Of a stretch of 64,000 nucleotides of DNA, positions 1-11,564 are shown one piece after another. The first letter of the stretch is position 1, and the number at the start of each line of letters is the position of its first letter. Position numbers and translations under genes: made by a program. The notes beneath the pieces were generated by a model. The model searched no databases. It worked only from the letters and a program-made list of their open reading frames with translations, and had not been told where the DNA came from. Origin of the DNA: Streptomyces sp. NBC_00464 (lineage in GTDB: Bacteria; Actinomycetota; Actinomycetes; Streptomycetales; Streptomycetaceae). The stretch covers positions 2,852,001 through 2,916,000 of the forward strand of contig NZ_CP107899.1 in assembly GCF_036013915.1 (NCBI RefSeq). The letters are read 5' to 3'.

Positions 1-1
1 C

Positions 2-1459
2 GACCGCGTCACGGCCGACAGGACCTGTATGGATCTGCGCTTCGCGGCCATCGGCGACGGCAGCTCGGTGAGCGGGGCGGCCGCCGAGATACTGCCGTTC
101 CTCGTCGAGGCGGCACGGGATCCGGACGTGACGGTGCGCTTCGAGATCCTGCAGACGATCGCCGACATCGCCGGCACGGGCAACACCGCCCCGACCGCGA
201 AAGTCGACCGGATCCTCGAAGGCAGGTGGCGGCCCACCGTCGACGCGAGGTGGCCGGCCGCCTGGGAGCGAGCCGCCGAGGAGCTGCTGCCGCTGCTCGA
301 CGACAGGGACTACGTCATCCGGGGCAGCGCGGTCCGTGCGCTCGCGCAGTCCGCGGCCCACGCGGACGCCCTGATCGCCGACTTCCGTACACGCTTCGAC
401 GACGAGCCGGACCCCTGGTCGGCCGGGTGCCTCGTCCTGGGCGTCGGCGAGCTCGCCCGCCACGCCACCCGGCGACGCGGCGAGGCCCTCGCGTGGCTGC
501 GGCACCGTATGACCGTCGAGGGCAAGGGACCGGAACCCGACATCGTCGAGGACGTCGACGCCTGGCTCGCGTGGGACGAGGAGATCCGCCACGATGTCCG
601 GCTCCAGGCGGTGGAGGCCTTGTGCCGCGCCCTGCCCGAGCACGCCGATCCCCTCTACGCCCCCGTCACCCTCGCCGCGCTGCTCGCCTCCTCGGCCTCG
701 ACGGCCTACCCGCCCGCGGAGTGCTTCTCCCCGCGCATCGACGTCATCGCCGAGGCCGACCGGCGACTCGGAGCCGACCTGCCCGGACGGCTCACCCTCG
801 CGCACGCGCTGCTGCGCCACGACGGCACCGATGAGCGCGCGGGTGGCCTCAGGATCGCCGCGTCCCTGATGTCCCGATGGCGCTCCGCCGTACCCGCACT
901 CCTGCCGGCCGTGGCCGAGCTCGTGGGTGATGCCCGTCCGGAGAACCGTGTCTTCGCCCTGCGCGTCCTCGCCATGTGCGGAGCCGCCGCACGCCCTTGG
1001 GCCGACCTCGTCGCCACGCATCTCACCCCGGCCGGCGAACCCGACGAGCTCACACGGGAGCACGCCGCGTGGGCGCTGAGCCGGATGGGCGACGACCGCT
1101 GCGTCCCGTACCTCCTCGAACTGCTCCGCACCCGCGGCGATTTCACCCACCGCCCCACGGGTTCGATCGACCGTCCCTGGAACCGCAGCGACCTCAGCCT
1201 CGCCGAGGCGCTCGCCCCCTTCGCCCCACTGCCCGAAGATCCGGCGGCGGGGGAACAGATCCCGCACGACCACCGCTCCGACGCGATGGCCGTCGTCCGG
1301 AGGCTGTGCCGGCTCCCCACGGACCCCGCGCAGGTCACACCGCACCTGCGCGCCATCCTCGACGCCGACGAACGCTCCGTACGCCACGACGACTGGCGTT
1401 CCGTCCGCGACGACGAGGACCTGTGTGCGGCGGCCCGTGCGGTCCTGGACGCCGGCTGA
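2..1459 (+). CDS. HEAT-repeat protein, 5' end cut by window edge
   Basis: The reading frame is open to the left edge. Nine codons precede the first ATG at 29 with no stop and no ribosome binding site, so the true start is probably outside the window. The visible ~480 residues are helical repeats of the HEAT / PBS-lyase type, with blocks such as EILPFLVEAARDPDVTVRFE, ELLPLLDDRDYVIRGSAVRA and ENRVFALRVLAMCG. Proteins of this kind act as protein-protein interaction scaffolds. No catalytic residues, signal peptide or membrane segment are visible, so I do not assign a role. The last ~20 codons recur as a degenerate copy after the next gene (2409-2497), which points to local duplication and decay. 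The fold call is fairly secure; the function is unknown. Confidence 0.75.
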   Translation, partial: DRVTADRTCMDLRFAAIGDGSSVSGAAAEILPFLVEAARDPDVTVRFEILQTIADIAGTGNTAPTAKVDRILEGRWRPTVDARWPAAWERAAEELLPLLDDRDYVIRGSAVRALAQSAAHADALIADFRTRFDDEPDPWSAGCLVLGVGELARHATRRRGEALAWLRHRMTVEGKGPEPDIVEDVDAWLAWDEEIRHDVRLQAVEALCRALPEHADPLYAPVTLAALLASSASTAYPPAECFSPRIDVIAEADRRLGADLPGRLTLAHALLRHDGTDERAGGLRIAASLMSRWRSAVPALLPAVAELVGDARPENRVFALRVLAMCGAAARPWADLVATHLTPAGEPDELTREHAAWALSRMGDDRCVPYLLELLRTRGDFTHRPTGSIDRPWNRSDLSLAEALAPFAPLPEDPAAGEQIPHDHRSDAMAVVRRLCRLPTDPAQVTPHLRAILDADERSVRHDDWRSVRDDEDLCAAARAVLDAG

Positions 1460-1526
1460 TCCCCGCGAAAGACCCCTGCTTCCGCTTGCCCATGGCCGCC
1501 GACAACTCCCCTGCCGAGACGCACCG

Positions 1527-1555
1527 GTGACGCCCAGTCCGCACTTCTCTACAGT
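1527..1555 (+). promoter_or_regulatory. Probable sigma-HrdB-type promoter of the membrane-protein gene
   Basis: GTGACG (1527-1532) and TACAGT (1550-1555) are separated by exactly 17 bp. This puts the predicted transcription start near 1562, about 23 nt before the ATG at 1585. Both hexamers fit the TTGACN / TANNNT pattern of the Streptomyces housekeeping sigma factor. Confidence 0.45.
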
Positions 1556-1584
1556 TGTGCCGACACCGGCCACGGGGGGCAGCG

Positions 1585-2391
1585 ATGGCGGAGCCAGGTA
1601 CGCGACGTCCAGTTGTGCCGCCACCAGGGGCACCGCCCCGCCGGGCCCCCGCGCCTGTCCTCCGCCTCGCGCCCCGGGCGCGGCGCGGCGTCCTGTGGTG
1701 GATGGGCTGGCTGGTGCCGGTGATCACCGCGCACCGCCTGTGCTCACCGACCCGCGCCGACCGGGTCAGAGACCGCGCGATCGACAGGGCGCAGATCTGG
1801 CGTGGTGCGCTCGGCCTCGCCCTGACCGTCGCCGCCTGGCTGGCCCTCGGACTCGTGCCCGCGAGCGAGATTCCCAAGCGGTTCTGGCAGAGCTTCGCCT
1901 ACACGGCCGGCGCCATGCTGATCATCTTCAACGTGTGCGGGATCGCGGTCGCACTGGCGTCCAAGGGCCGGAAGTGGGCCGCGACCAAGATGTGGCGCGG
2001 CCCGCTCCTCGCCTACGTCCTCACCTGTGCCTCCTGGATGGTCTTCATCCAGACCCGCCTCTCCGACTGGCCGCCGCGCTCACCCGTGACCGCCGTCTGC
2101 GGCCTGTGGCTGGGTCTCTTCGGCATGTACGGCATGCTGCTGCTCATCCTCAACGGAGGACGTAGCGCAGACGTCAACGACTGCCTGCCGGTCTTACTGC
2201 CGACGTTCTTCATGCTCTGCCTGACCCTGCCCACGATGGGAGACCCGATGTACGACCAGGTCTCCACGCCGGTGCACCTGCTCCTCGGCCTCACCGGGCC
2301 GGTGACGCTGGTCCTCCTGGCCTACTGGCAGCTGCGGCGCCTGCGCGTACTGCACGGCGTGCGCCTGTCCGACCTGTCGCAGGGGCCCTGA
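1585..2391 (+). CDS. Polytopic membrane protein of unknown function
   Basis: 268 residues. The first ~35 are Pro/Arg-rich and probably cytoplasmic. They are followed by about six hydrophobic stretches, including one near WRGALGLALTVAAWLALG, a second around TAGAMLIIFNVCGIAVALA, others around LLAYVLTCASWMVFI and LWLGLFGMYGMLLLILNG, and a last pair around PVLLPTFFMLCLTLP and LLLGLTGPVTLVLLAYWQL. The start chosen is the ATG preceded by the G-rich run CGGGGGGCAGCG. I do not recognise the family. It lies alone between a HEAT-repeat gene and a duplicated scrap of that gene's 3' end, as if it had been inserted or trapped in a duplication. Confidence 0.7.
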   Translation: MAEPGTRRPVVPPPGAPPRRAPAPVLRLAPRARRGVLWWMGWLVPVITAHRLCSPTRADRVRDRAIDRAQIWRGALGLALTVAAWLALGLVPASEIPKRFWQSFAYTAGAMLIIFNVCGIAVALASKGRKWAATKMWRGPLLAYVLTCASWMVFIQTRLSDWPPRSPVTAVCGLWLGLFGMYGMLLLILNGGRSADVNDCLPVLLPTFFMLCLTLPTMGDPMYDQVSTPVHLLLGLTGPVTLVLLAYWQLRRLRVLHGVRLSDLSQGP

Positions 2392-2408
2392 CCGGCCGGC
2401 CCACCGCC

Positions 2409-2497
2409 TCCCGCGACGACGAGGCTCTGTGCGCGGCGGCCCGCGCGGTCCTGGAGGCCGACCGATCCCGTCAGAGGTTCCCGCGCGCGTCCGGATG
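2409..2497 (+). pseudogene. Degenerate duplicate of the 3' end of the HEAT-repeat gene
   Basis: Positions 2411-2470 align without gaps to 1405-1464, the last codons of the upstream HEAT-repeat gene, at roughly 88% identity. The copy reads RDDEALCAAARAVLEA in the same frame as RDDEDLCAAARAVLDA, but its stop codon has mutated and the frame runs on to 2497 into the 3' end of the opposite-strand hemerythrin gene. There is no start codon or body, so this is a remnant. Confidence 0.65.
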
Positions 2498-2938
2498 AGC
2501 CGCACGCCATGCCGTCATCGAGAGGTCCCACTCGTCCCCGGACAGCGCGGTGAGCGAGGCCGGGAACAGGCCGTCCTCCTCCTTCGCGATGTGGTGGTAC
2601 AGCTCGTCGACCGCCTCGCGCAGGCGTACGACGTCCTCGGCGCGCCCCAGATCGACCTGGTCGAGGAACGCGGCGAGCTCACGGTGTTCGGCCACCAGCG
2701 CGTCGATGTACCCGGCGTACTCCTCATTGCCGCTCATCACCGCGAAGAGCCCCTGCTCCTCCCCCTGCCAATGGGCCCGCAGCTCCCGCCCCATCCGGGC
2801 CACCAGCTCCGCGGCCAGGCCCTGGTCACCGGAGTCCAGGGCGCGCAGGGCGCCGCCCGCCGCGTCGGTGACGGACTCGTGCTCCGCGATGAACTCCTTG
2901 ATCAGCGGGATCTCACGGCAGCCGCAGTAGTGGCACAT
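2471..2938 (-). CDS. Hemerythrin-like (HHE domain) protein
   Basis: 155 residues, a cytoplasmic four-helix bundle. Candidate di-iron ligands appear in the usual order: IAEHE, HWQGEE, LVAEHREL and LYHHIAKEEDGLFP. Bacterial hemerythrin-like proteins bind O2, NO or iron, often for storage or sensing. The start is the ATG giving MCHYCGCREIPLIKEF; an upstream in-frame extension is Arg-rich and unlike the family. The N-terminal CHYCGC motif (CxxCxC) is unusual and could bind a metal or be redox-active. It is divergent from the esterase gene and has no operon partner. Oxygen or NO handling is inferred from the family. Confidence 0.8.
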   Translation of the reverse strand: MCHYCGCREIPLIKEFIAEHESVTDAAGGALRALDSGDQGLAAELVARMGRELRAHWQGEEQGLFAVMSGNEEYAGYIDALVAEHRELAAFLDQVDLGRAEDVVRLREAVDELYHHIAKEEDGLFPASLTALSGDEWDLSMTAWRAAHPDARGNL

Positions 2939-3219
2939 ACGCCCACTTTGCCAGATATGCACCTTCCGGCAGGCGCCACGGGTGACGACACCCTCCACCC
3001 GCGCGACTCCATGCCGGAAGCCCTGGTCGAGCACTCGAGCACGGCTTCGCACGCCTGATGAACCGGCGCACGCCGGCCGTGACGCGTGGACCAAGTTGCC
3101 CTACTTCGAGTCTTTTGACCCGCTTAATCCCTTCAAACCGGTTGACATTCAGGAGTGGAATGCCGGACGTTCAGCCGTGTCCCACCGATGCGCCCCAGGG
3201 CCGGAGAGATGGCACACAG

Positions 3220-4275
3220 ATGACTTTCGGAGACAGGAACCCGAGCCCGGAGCGCGGGAGGCGCCAGGTGGCGCCCGACGCGGTGACGGAGCAGGTGCAC
3301 ACCACAGGGAGGGTCAAGGACCTGGGGAAGACGTTGCAGTTCAGCTGGCCCGGGGTGTATTTCGAGGGCCGCTTCCGCGGGACCGGCCTCGGCGTGGTGC
3401 TCGACTGCGCGGCCGCCGACTACGACGTCCAGGTCGACGGGGTCACCGTCGCCACCCTGGTCACCCCCGGCGACACCACGCACTGGATCAACGGCCTGCG
3501 GGACGGCGAGCACACGGTCCGGGTCGTGAAACGCAACGAGACCCCGGGGGACATCAGCACGTTCGGAGGCTTCGTCGCCACGCCAGGGGGTGCCGTGCTG
3601 AGCAAACCGGCACCCCGGGACCGCCAGATCGAGTTCATCGGGGACTCCATCACGGTGGGCTACGGCAATGTGTCGGGCACCCGCGACTGCGATCCGGAGC
3701 AACTCAAGCGGACCACCAACACCGACGTGAGCCACGGCGCCCTCACCGCCCGGCAACTGGACGCCGACTACCAGATCAACGGCTTCTCCGGCCTCGGCAT
3801 GGTGCGCAACGTCGCCGGCATCACCCCGGACGTCACGTACCGGACCTACTACGACCGCGCCCTGTTGAACGTGGACGGCGACGTCTGGCAGAACCCGGGG
3901 ACGTGGCGCCCCCAGATCGTGGTGGTCAACCTCGGCTCCAACGACTTCACCGACCTCACCCCCGGTGAACCGTGGACGCACGACAGCCTCGCGGCCGCCT
4001 ACCGCACCGCCTACGACGAGTTCCTCCGCGAACTGCGGACGCGCTACGGCGCCGGCACGACCCTCGTGGCCGTCGGCTTCGACCGAAACGACGAGCACGT
4101 GCGGCAGGTGGTCGAGGCGCGCAACGACGCCGGCGACAGTGCTGTCCACTACTGGTTCCTGGATCAGTCGGGCCTGGACTTCCTCGGATGTGACCAGCAC
4201 ACCTCGGCCCGCGACGATCAATTGATCGCCGGCCGGCTTGCTCGGTTCCTCAGCAGCCTGCCGACGAAATGGTGA
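3220..4275 (+). CDS. SGNH hydrolase, carbohydrate esterase family 2-like
   Basis: 351 residues. The N-terminal ~125 residues look like the beta-sandwich of CE2 esterases (SWPGVYFEGRFRGTGLGV, YDVQVDG). The C-terminal SGNH domain carries GDSITVGYGN with nucleophile Ser143, the block NLGSND, and D-x-H (Asp325, His327). CE2 enzymes deacetylate plant polysaccharides. Family members are usually exported, but neither this start nor the upstream ATG at 3160 gives a signal peptide, so the protein may be cytoplasmic or exported another way. The ATG at 3160 has AGGAG 4 nt upstream and is an alternative start. It is followed closely by a GNAT gene. The hydrolase call is secure; the sugar-acetyl substrate is inferred. 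Confidence 0.8.
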   Translation: MTFGDRNPSPERGRRQVAPDAVTEQVHTTGRVKDLGKTLQFSWPGVYFEGRFRGTGLGVVLDCAAADYDVQVDGVTVATLVTPGDTTHWINGLRDGEHTVRVVKRNETPGDISTFGGFVATPGGAVLSKPAPRDRQIEFIGDSITVGYGNVSGTRDCDPEQLKRTTNTDVSHGALTARQLDADYQINGFSGLGMVRNVAGITPDVTYRTYYDRALLNVDGDVWQNPGTWRPQIVVVNLGSNDFTDLTPGEPWTHDSLAAAYRTAYDEFLRELRTRYGAGTTLVAVGFDRNDEHVRQVVEARNDAGDSAVHYWFLDQSGLDFLGCDQHTSARDDQLIAGRLARFLSSLPTKW

Positions 4276-4292
4276 GGGACGGGACTTCCGCC

Positions 4293-4751
4293 ATGCGCAC
4301 ACCGACCACTCAGGCCTGGGCCCTGCGCCCCGCCACCCCCGAGGACCTCGAAGCCATAGTCGAACTCCGGGCCGTCGTGATGCGCCCGGACCTGGTCCGT
4401 CTCGGCCGCTACGACGAACACCGGGTGCGCCAGCGGCTGCGGGACTCGTACCTGCCCGAGCACACCTCGGTGATCGTCGTCGAAGGCCGCTTCGCCGGCA
4501 GCGTCACCCTCCGCCCCCACCAGGACGGGCACTGGCTGGAGAGCTTCTTCATCGACGAGAAGGTCCAGGGGCGGGGCATCGGCTCGGCCGTGCTGAGCGC
4601 CCTGCTGGCCCGTACGGACTCCGAAGGCGTGCCGGTACGCCTCGACGTGCTCCAGGGCAGCGCGGCCCGGCGGCTCTACGAGCGGCACGGGTTCGTCCTG
4701 GAGCGCGAGGACCCCGTCGACGTGTTCATGGTGCGGGCGCCCCGCGCCTGA
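4293..4751 (+). CDS. GNAT family N-acetyltransferase
   Basis: 152 residues covering one acetyltransferase fold: the N-terminal strand WALRPATPEDLEAIVELR, the acetyl-CoA pyrophosphate loop FIDEKVQGRGIGSAVLSALL (Q-x-x-G-x-G type), and the C-terminal ARRLYERHGFVLERED. The start at 4293 is chosen because a G-rich site (GAGGGACGGGAC) lies upstream. An ATG at 4269 overlaps the esterase stop and would add eight residues. It is probably cotranscribed with the esterase. The acceptor substrate cannot be told. Confidence 0.85.
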   Translation: MRTPTTQAWALRPATPEDLEAIVELRAVVMRPDLVRLGRYDEHRVRQRLRDSYLPEHTSVIVVEGRFAGSVTLRPHQDGHWLESFFIDEKVQGRGIGSAVLSALLARTDSEGVPVRLDVLQGSAARRLYERHGFVLEREDPVDVFMVRAPRA

Positions 4752-4800
4752 GCGGAAGCCGAGGGCCGGGAGACTCCGGCTTCTTTCGGCAGCAACGACC

Positions 4801-4836
4801 GACGGCCCGGCAGCATGCGCATGTCACCGGGCCGTC
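4801..4836 (-). terminator. Hairpin between convergent genes, at the arylsulfotransferase stop
   Basis: GACGGCCCGG (4801-4810) pairs perfectly with CCGGGCCGTC (4827-4836). The stop codon of the minus-strand gene (4824-4826) sits in the loop, and there is no U-run. It could serve both convergent genes. Confidence 0.55.
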
Positions 4837-6047
4837 AGGGGCGGCGCAGGTGGCTTTACGCCGGGCTTCCGGTCAGCCTGAAGGAGCCTCGCCGCCGCCC
4901 GGCCGGAGACGCGGGAGAGACGGTAGAACGTAGCGCGGCCGGTGTCGGACGATCCGGCTTCCTTCCGGGTCTGCCAGTGCCAGACGGTGCGCCTCGTGGG
5001 TGTGACCTCGAACGCCCGGCCCGAGAGGGCGTCGGAGACCAGGATGTTGCCGTTCGGGAGCCGTTCACAACCGCCTGCCACCTCGGTGAAGAATCGTTCA
5101 TCGGCGCGAGTTCCGTACTCCCATACGATCGCGTGGGTCCTTGGATCCACCTCCAGCACACGAGAACGTCCGACGTCGCTGCCGTTGTCGAGGACCAACA
5201 GATTCCCGTTGGGCAACATCGAGGGCTGGTGTTGCCCTGACACCTCACCCGGGCCCCACCACCAGAGAACCCGGAGGGCGTTCGGATCGACCACGGCTAT
5301 CAGGTCGAGGTCCCGCATCGAGACCAGCACGGCACCACGCGCCCACAGTCCTGCCGGATGCGCGGGCAGGACCTCCAGGGTGTTGGTGTGGAGGATGTCG
5401 CAGGGCGAGCCTCGAAGCTGCCGCAACTGCGCGATCGCGCGAGTGACCGGACCGCTGAAGGAGCCCGTCTCGAAGAGCCGGCCGACCTCTCCGGACGGTG
5501 CTCCGCAGGCCCGGATGAACGCGCCCTGCCGCGCGAGGATCTTCCCGCGGATCATGGCGGCGAGGGCGGGTTCGGTGGCCAGGATGTCGTAGAGCGACAC
5601 CTCCCCGATCAGGCCGCCGTCCGCGTCGAGTTCGGCGATCGTGTTGTCCAGCACCGTGGAAGCGAACCCGTCCCCGACGATCCGACGAGGTGACCCGGCC
5701 AGCGCCAGGATCCCGCCGCCGGGCAGCAGAGCCAGATCATGATGGGCGGGGATGTCGGCCTGCCACAGCAACGTGGAGTCCGGTGCGAGCTTGATCAGCG
5801 CCCGCAGCGGCACCATCGCGAACAGGCAGCCATCGGGGTCCACCTCGACGTGGCTCCAGCCCCGAAGGAAACTCGGCGGGTTGTCCGACTCCGGGAACTG
5901 GGCGGCCGTATGGCTCCAGGTGTGTATCTCGGCACCCTTGCGGTCGACAAGCCTGGCGTAAGGGGTGGGGTAGGAAGAGGCCGGGGAGTAGACGAAACAG
6001 TCCGCCTCGTCACCGGCCGGAGGCGGGTCGCTGATCAGCTGCGTCAC
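4824..6047 (-). CDS. Arylsulfotransferase (ASST)-like beta-propeller protein
   Basis: 407 residues made of repeated beta-propeller blades typical of the ASST family: HTWSHTAAQF, HVEVDPDGCLFAMVP, DILHTNTLEVLP, GQHQPSMLPNGNLLVLDNG and GGCERLPNGNILVSDALSG. Classical enzymes of this family move sulfate between phenols. No signal peptide is visible, whereas well-studied members are periplasmic or secreted, so a cytoplasmic role is possible. The start is GTG at 6047, with GGAG 6 nt upstream; the longer ATG frame lacks such a site. It lies 97 nt downstream of a TauD-type dioxygenase on the same strand, suggesting a small organosulfur module. Family assignment is good; activity is not proven. Confidence 0.75.
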   Translation of the reverse strand: MTQLISDPPPAGDEADCFVYSPASSYPTPYARLVDRKGAEIHTWSHTAAQFPESDNPPSFLRGWSHVEVDPDGCLFAMVPLRALIKLAPDSTLLWQADIPAHHDLALLPGGGILALAGSPRRIVGDGFASTVLDNTIAELDADGGLIGEVSLYDILATEPALAAMIRGKILARQGAFIRACGAPSGEVGRLFETGSFSGPVTRAIAQLRQLRGSPCDILHTNTLEVLPAHPAGLWARGAVLVSMRDLDLIAVVDPNALRVLWWWGPGEVSGQHQPSMLPNGNLLVLDNGSDVGRSRVLEVDPRTHAIVWEYGTRADERFFTEVAGGCERLPNGNILVSDALSGRAFEVTPTRRTVWHWQTRKEAGSSDTGRATFYRLSRVSGRAAARLLQADRKPGVKPPAPPLTAR

Positions 6048-6144
6048 AGGGCACTCCAGGGTCGAATGGTGTGTGCGGAGCGGCGAATCGGTCAGCATCT
6101 CCCCGGAGTACGGGGCTGCACCGGACGAGCCCGTGTGCCGCGTC

Positions 6145-7113
6145 TCAACGGGCGTCGTACGCGGCGAGGGGTTCGCCGCGAAGGGCCTCGGAGGTGAATC
6201 CGTCCGGGCCGACCGGGCGGTCGCCGAGCACGGTCACCCGATAGAGGGTGCGGCGGTGTTCGCTGTCGTCGAGGTCGGCCGGCTGGAGGTGGGCGACGGC
6301 GCGGTTGTCCCAGACCGCGACGTCTCCGGGTGCCCACTGCCAGCGCACGGTGTACTCGGGGCGGCCGATGTGCCCGTGGAAGAGCTCAAGCAGGTGGTGG
6401 CTCTCCCAGGGCAGGAGGCCGAGCAGGTGGGTGACGGACGCGGGCGGTGTGAACAGGGCCCGCTCACCGGTCTCGGGATGGACGCGCACCACCGGGTGCA
6501 CGGCGAGCAGGGTGTCCTCGGTGAGCCGGCGCAGAATCTCGACGTCCTCCTTGTCGGAGAGCAGCAGTCGAGTGGCGGCGTGCAGGGTGTGTTCGGCGCG
6601 CAGCCCGTCGGCGAGCGCACGCAGCGGCTCGGCCAGGCCCTGGTAGGCGGCGACCAGGCTGGTCCACTGGGTGTCGCCGCCGTACGGGGGGACGGCCTCG
6701 GCGCGCAGGACGGAGATGGCGGGCGGGTTGGCGGCGGCGGCGAGGTCGACGTGCCAGCCGGAGTGGGGAGCCAGCGCCTTCGGGCGGAAGCGCTCCTCGA
6801 ACCGCCGCCCATGGCGGGTGTCCTCGACGTCCGGATCGACGGTGAGGATCTCGGGATACCCGTCCGGGTGCACACCGTGCTTGCGGCCCGGTCGCCGGGT
6901 CAGTTCGCCGAGACAGCGGCCGAAGGCGATGTGCTCGGCGTGACCGAGCCGCTGGCCGCGGAAGAAGACCACCTTGTGGCGCAACAGAGCGGCGCGGATC
7001 GAGGTGATGGCCGAGCCGGTCAGGGGCACTGCGAGGTCGACTCCGTCGAGCACGGCGCCGATACGGCCCGCGAGCCGCCGAACGCCGATGCCGCGATCCA
7101 GTGCTTCCGCCAT
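6145..7113 (-). CDS. TauD/TfdA-type Fe(II)/2-oxoglutarate dioxygenase
   Basis: 322 residues, close to the family's usual size. The iron triad is visible: HVD (His121, Asp123) and a distal His near 275 in WDNRAVAH. The 2-oxoglutarate-binding Arg lies in RRTLYRVTV near 292. Other family landmarks are HKVVFFRGQRL and GGDTQWTS. Members hydroxylate taurine, alkyl sulfates or other small acids, in the first two cases releasing sulfite or sulfate. The start is the ATG with GGAGGAAAGGAAGCGC directly upstream. It is followed by the arylsulfotransferase-like gene in the same direction. The sulfur-linked role is inferred from the neighbour and remains open, since TauD-like enzymes also act in secondary metabolism. 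Confidence 0.85.
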   Translation of the reverse strand: MAEALDRGIGVRRLAGRIGAVLDGVDLAVPLTGSAITSIRAALLRHKVVFFRGQRLGHAEHIAFGRCLGELTRRPGRKHGVHPDGYPEILTVDPDVEDTRHGRRFEERFRPKALAPHSGWHVDLAAAANPPAISVLRAEAVPPYGGDTQWTSLVAAYQGLAEPLRALADGLRAEHTLHAATRLLLSDKEDVEILRRLTEDTLLAVHPVVRVHPETGERALFTPPASVTHLLGLLPWESHHLLELFHGHIGRPEYTVRWQWAPGDVAVWDNRAVAHLQPADLDDSEHRRTLYRVTVLGDRPVGPDGFTSEALRGEPLAAYDAR

Positions 7114-7470
7114 GCGCTTCCTTTCCTCCGGACGGTCGGCGCACCCGGTCGGGCCCACTGCGGAACGGTGTGTCGTCGGGCGGACCGGTGATCCACAGGG
7201 CCACGGTCCGGCGCGGGGCGACACGGAGGCGCCGGGGCGTACAACTCGCGCGCCTGCCAAGGGAGTTGGCAAGGCATTGGCGGCGCGCCCTCCATTGTTG
7301 TCGCCCCCCGCGCGCCCCGGTCAAGGGGGCACACCACCGGGCGTGACGATTCGGCCACCTTGCGTGTCAATGCATCGTGGTGGAGCGGACCCGCCCCTGC
7401 CGACACCCCGAACATGTCGGACCCGGCCTCGGCAACACCCGGACAGCGGGGCGGCAGCCCGTACGCCCGT
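7114..7470. other. Intergenic region upstream of the dioxygenase gene
   Basis: I see no credible gene here. It holds the dioxygenase ribosome binding site, the inverted repeat TGCCAA-GGGAG-TTGGCA (7255-7271), and on the minus strand an ATTGACAC box near 7364-7371 that could be part of a promoter. Confidence 0.5.
7255..7271. promoter_or_regulatory. Inverted repeat, possible operator of the tauD-like operon
   Basis: TGCCAA (7255-7260) and TTGGCA (7266-7271) form a perfect 6-bp inverted repeat with a 5-bp spacer, about 140 bp upstream of the dioxygenase start. The size fits a dimeric regulator site, but no regulator gene is adjacent. Confidence 0.3.
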
Positions 7471-7481
7471 CGTAAGAAAAA

Positions 7482-7527
7482 AGAAGGGCCCCGTCCCACC
7501 GCTTGCGCGATGGGACGGGGCCCTTCT
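7482..7527 (-). terminator. Intrinsic terminator of tuf
   Basis: A 17-bp perfect stem: the arm at 7482-7498 pairs with 7511-7527 around a 12-nt loop. On the minus strand it is followed by a U-rich run (CTTTTTTCTTAC). This is among the best intrinsic terminators in the window. Confidence 0.92.
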
Positions 7528-7569
7528 CGGTGCTCTTGTGCGGAGCTACCAGGTCAGACGCTCAAGGAC

Positions 7570-8763
<1,194 letters not shown>

Positions 8764-8840
8764 TGGGTCCTCCTGCGGAGTGGTTCTGTACGCCTTGCTT
8801 CATCGGCGCCAGGTGATCTTTGCTGGGATGCCGGGGCCCG

Positions 8841-8882
8841 GGGGCATTCGACGCATTGCTTGCGCGCCGCATCAAATGCCCC
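8841..8882 (-). promoter_or_regulatory. Large imperfect hairpin between fusA and tuf
   Basis: The arms 8841-8854 and 8869-8882 match at 12 of 14 positions (core GGGGCATT / AATGCCCC). It has no U-run. It may be a partial terminator or processing site that adjusts tuf relative to fusA. Confidence 0.45.
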
Positions 8883-8923
8883 ACCAGGCTCCGGTGATAA
8901 GCCTAAAGCGTCAACTCGGGGAG

Positions 8924-11053
<2,130 letters not shown>

Positions 11054-11091
11054 AAGGCTCAATCTTCTCTCGGTCTCGATGGGGTAAGCGA

Positions 11092-11562
11092 CTACCAGCG
11101 GTAGTGCGCGAAGGCCTTGTTCGACTCGGCCATCTTGTGGGTGTCCTCGCGCTTCTTGACGGCAGCGCCAAGACCGTTGGAGGCGTCGAGCAGCTCGTTC
11201 ATGAGCCGCTCGGTCATCGTCTTCTCGCGACGGGCACGGGAGTAACCGACGACCCAGCGCAGCGCCAGAGTGGCGGCACGACCGGGCTTGACCTCGATCG
11301 GCACCTGGTAGGTGGCGCCACCGACACGGCGGGACTTGACCTCGAGCGAGGGCTTGACGTTCTCAAGCGCGCGCTTCAGCGTGATGACCGGGTCAGCGCC
11401 GGTCTTCTCGCGGAGGCCTTCCATGGCGCCGTACACGATCCGCTCGGCGGTGGAGCGCTTGCCGTTGAGCAGGATCTTGTTGATCAGCGAGGTGACAAGA
11501 GGAGAACCATAGACCGGGTCAATGATGACCGGGCGCTTCGGGGCGGGGCCCTTACGAGGCAT
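11092..11562 (-). CDS. rpsG: 30S ribosomal protein S7
   Basis: 156 residues, full length, starting [12 protein letters not shown] and ending NKAFAHYRW. It is a primary 16S rRNA binder of the 30S head and contacts tRNA at the E site. It starts 2 nt after the rpsL stop and is followed 38 nt later by fusA, the classical str operon order. Confidence 0.98.
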   Translation of the reverse strand: MPRKGPAPKRPVIIDPVYGSPLVTSLINKILLNGKRSTAERIVYGAMEGLREKTGADPVITLKRALENVKPSLEVKSRRVGGATYQVPIEVKPGRAATLALRWVVGYSRARREKTMTERLMNELLDASNGLGAAVKKREDTHKMAESNKAFAHYRW

Positions 11563-11564
11563 TC

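Noticed and set aside
3116..3162. TTGACC and TTGACA boxes upstream of the esterase, and CATTC-N7-GAATG around a possible start
   Set aside because: No -10 element at the right spacing; left as a possible but unsupported promoter.
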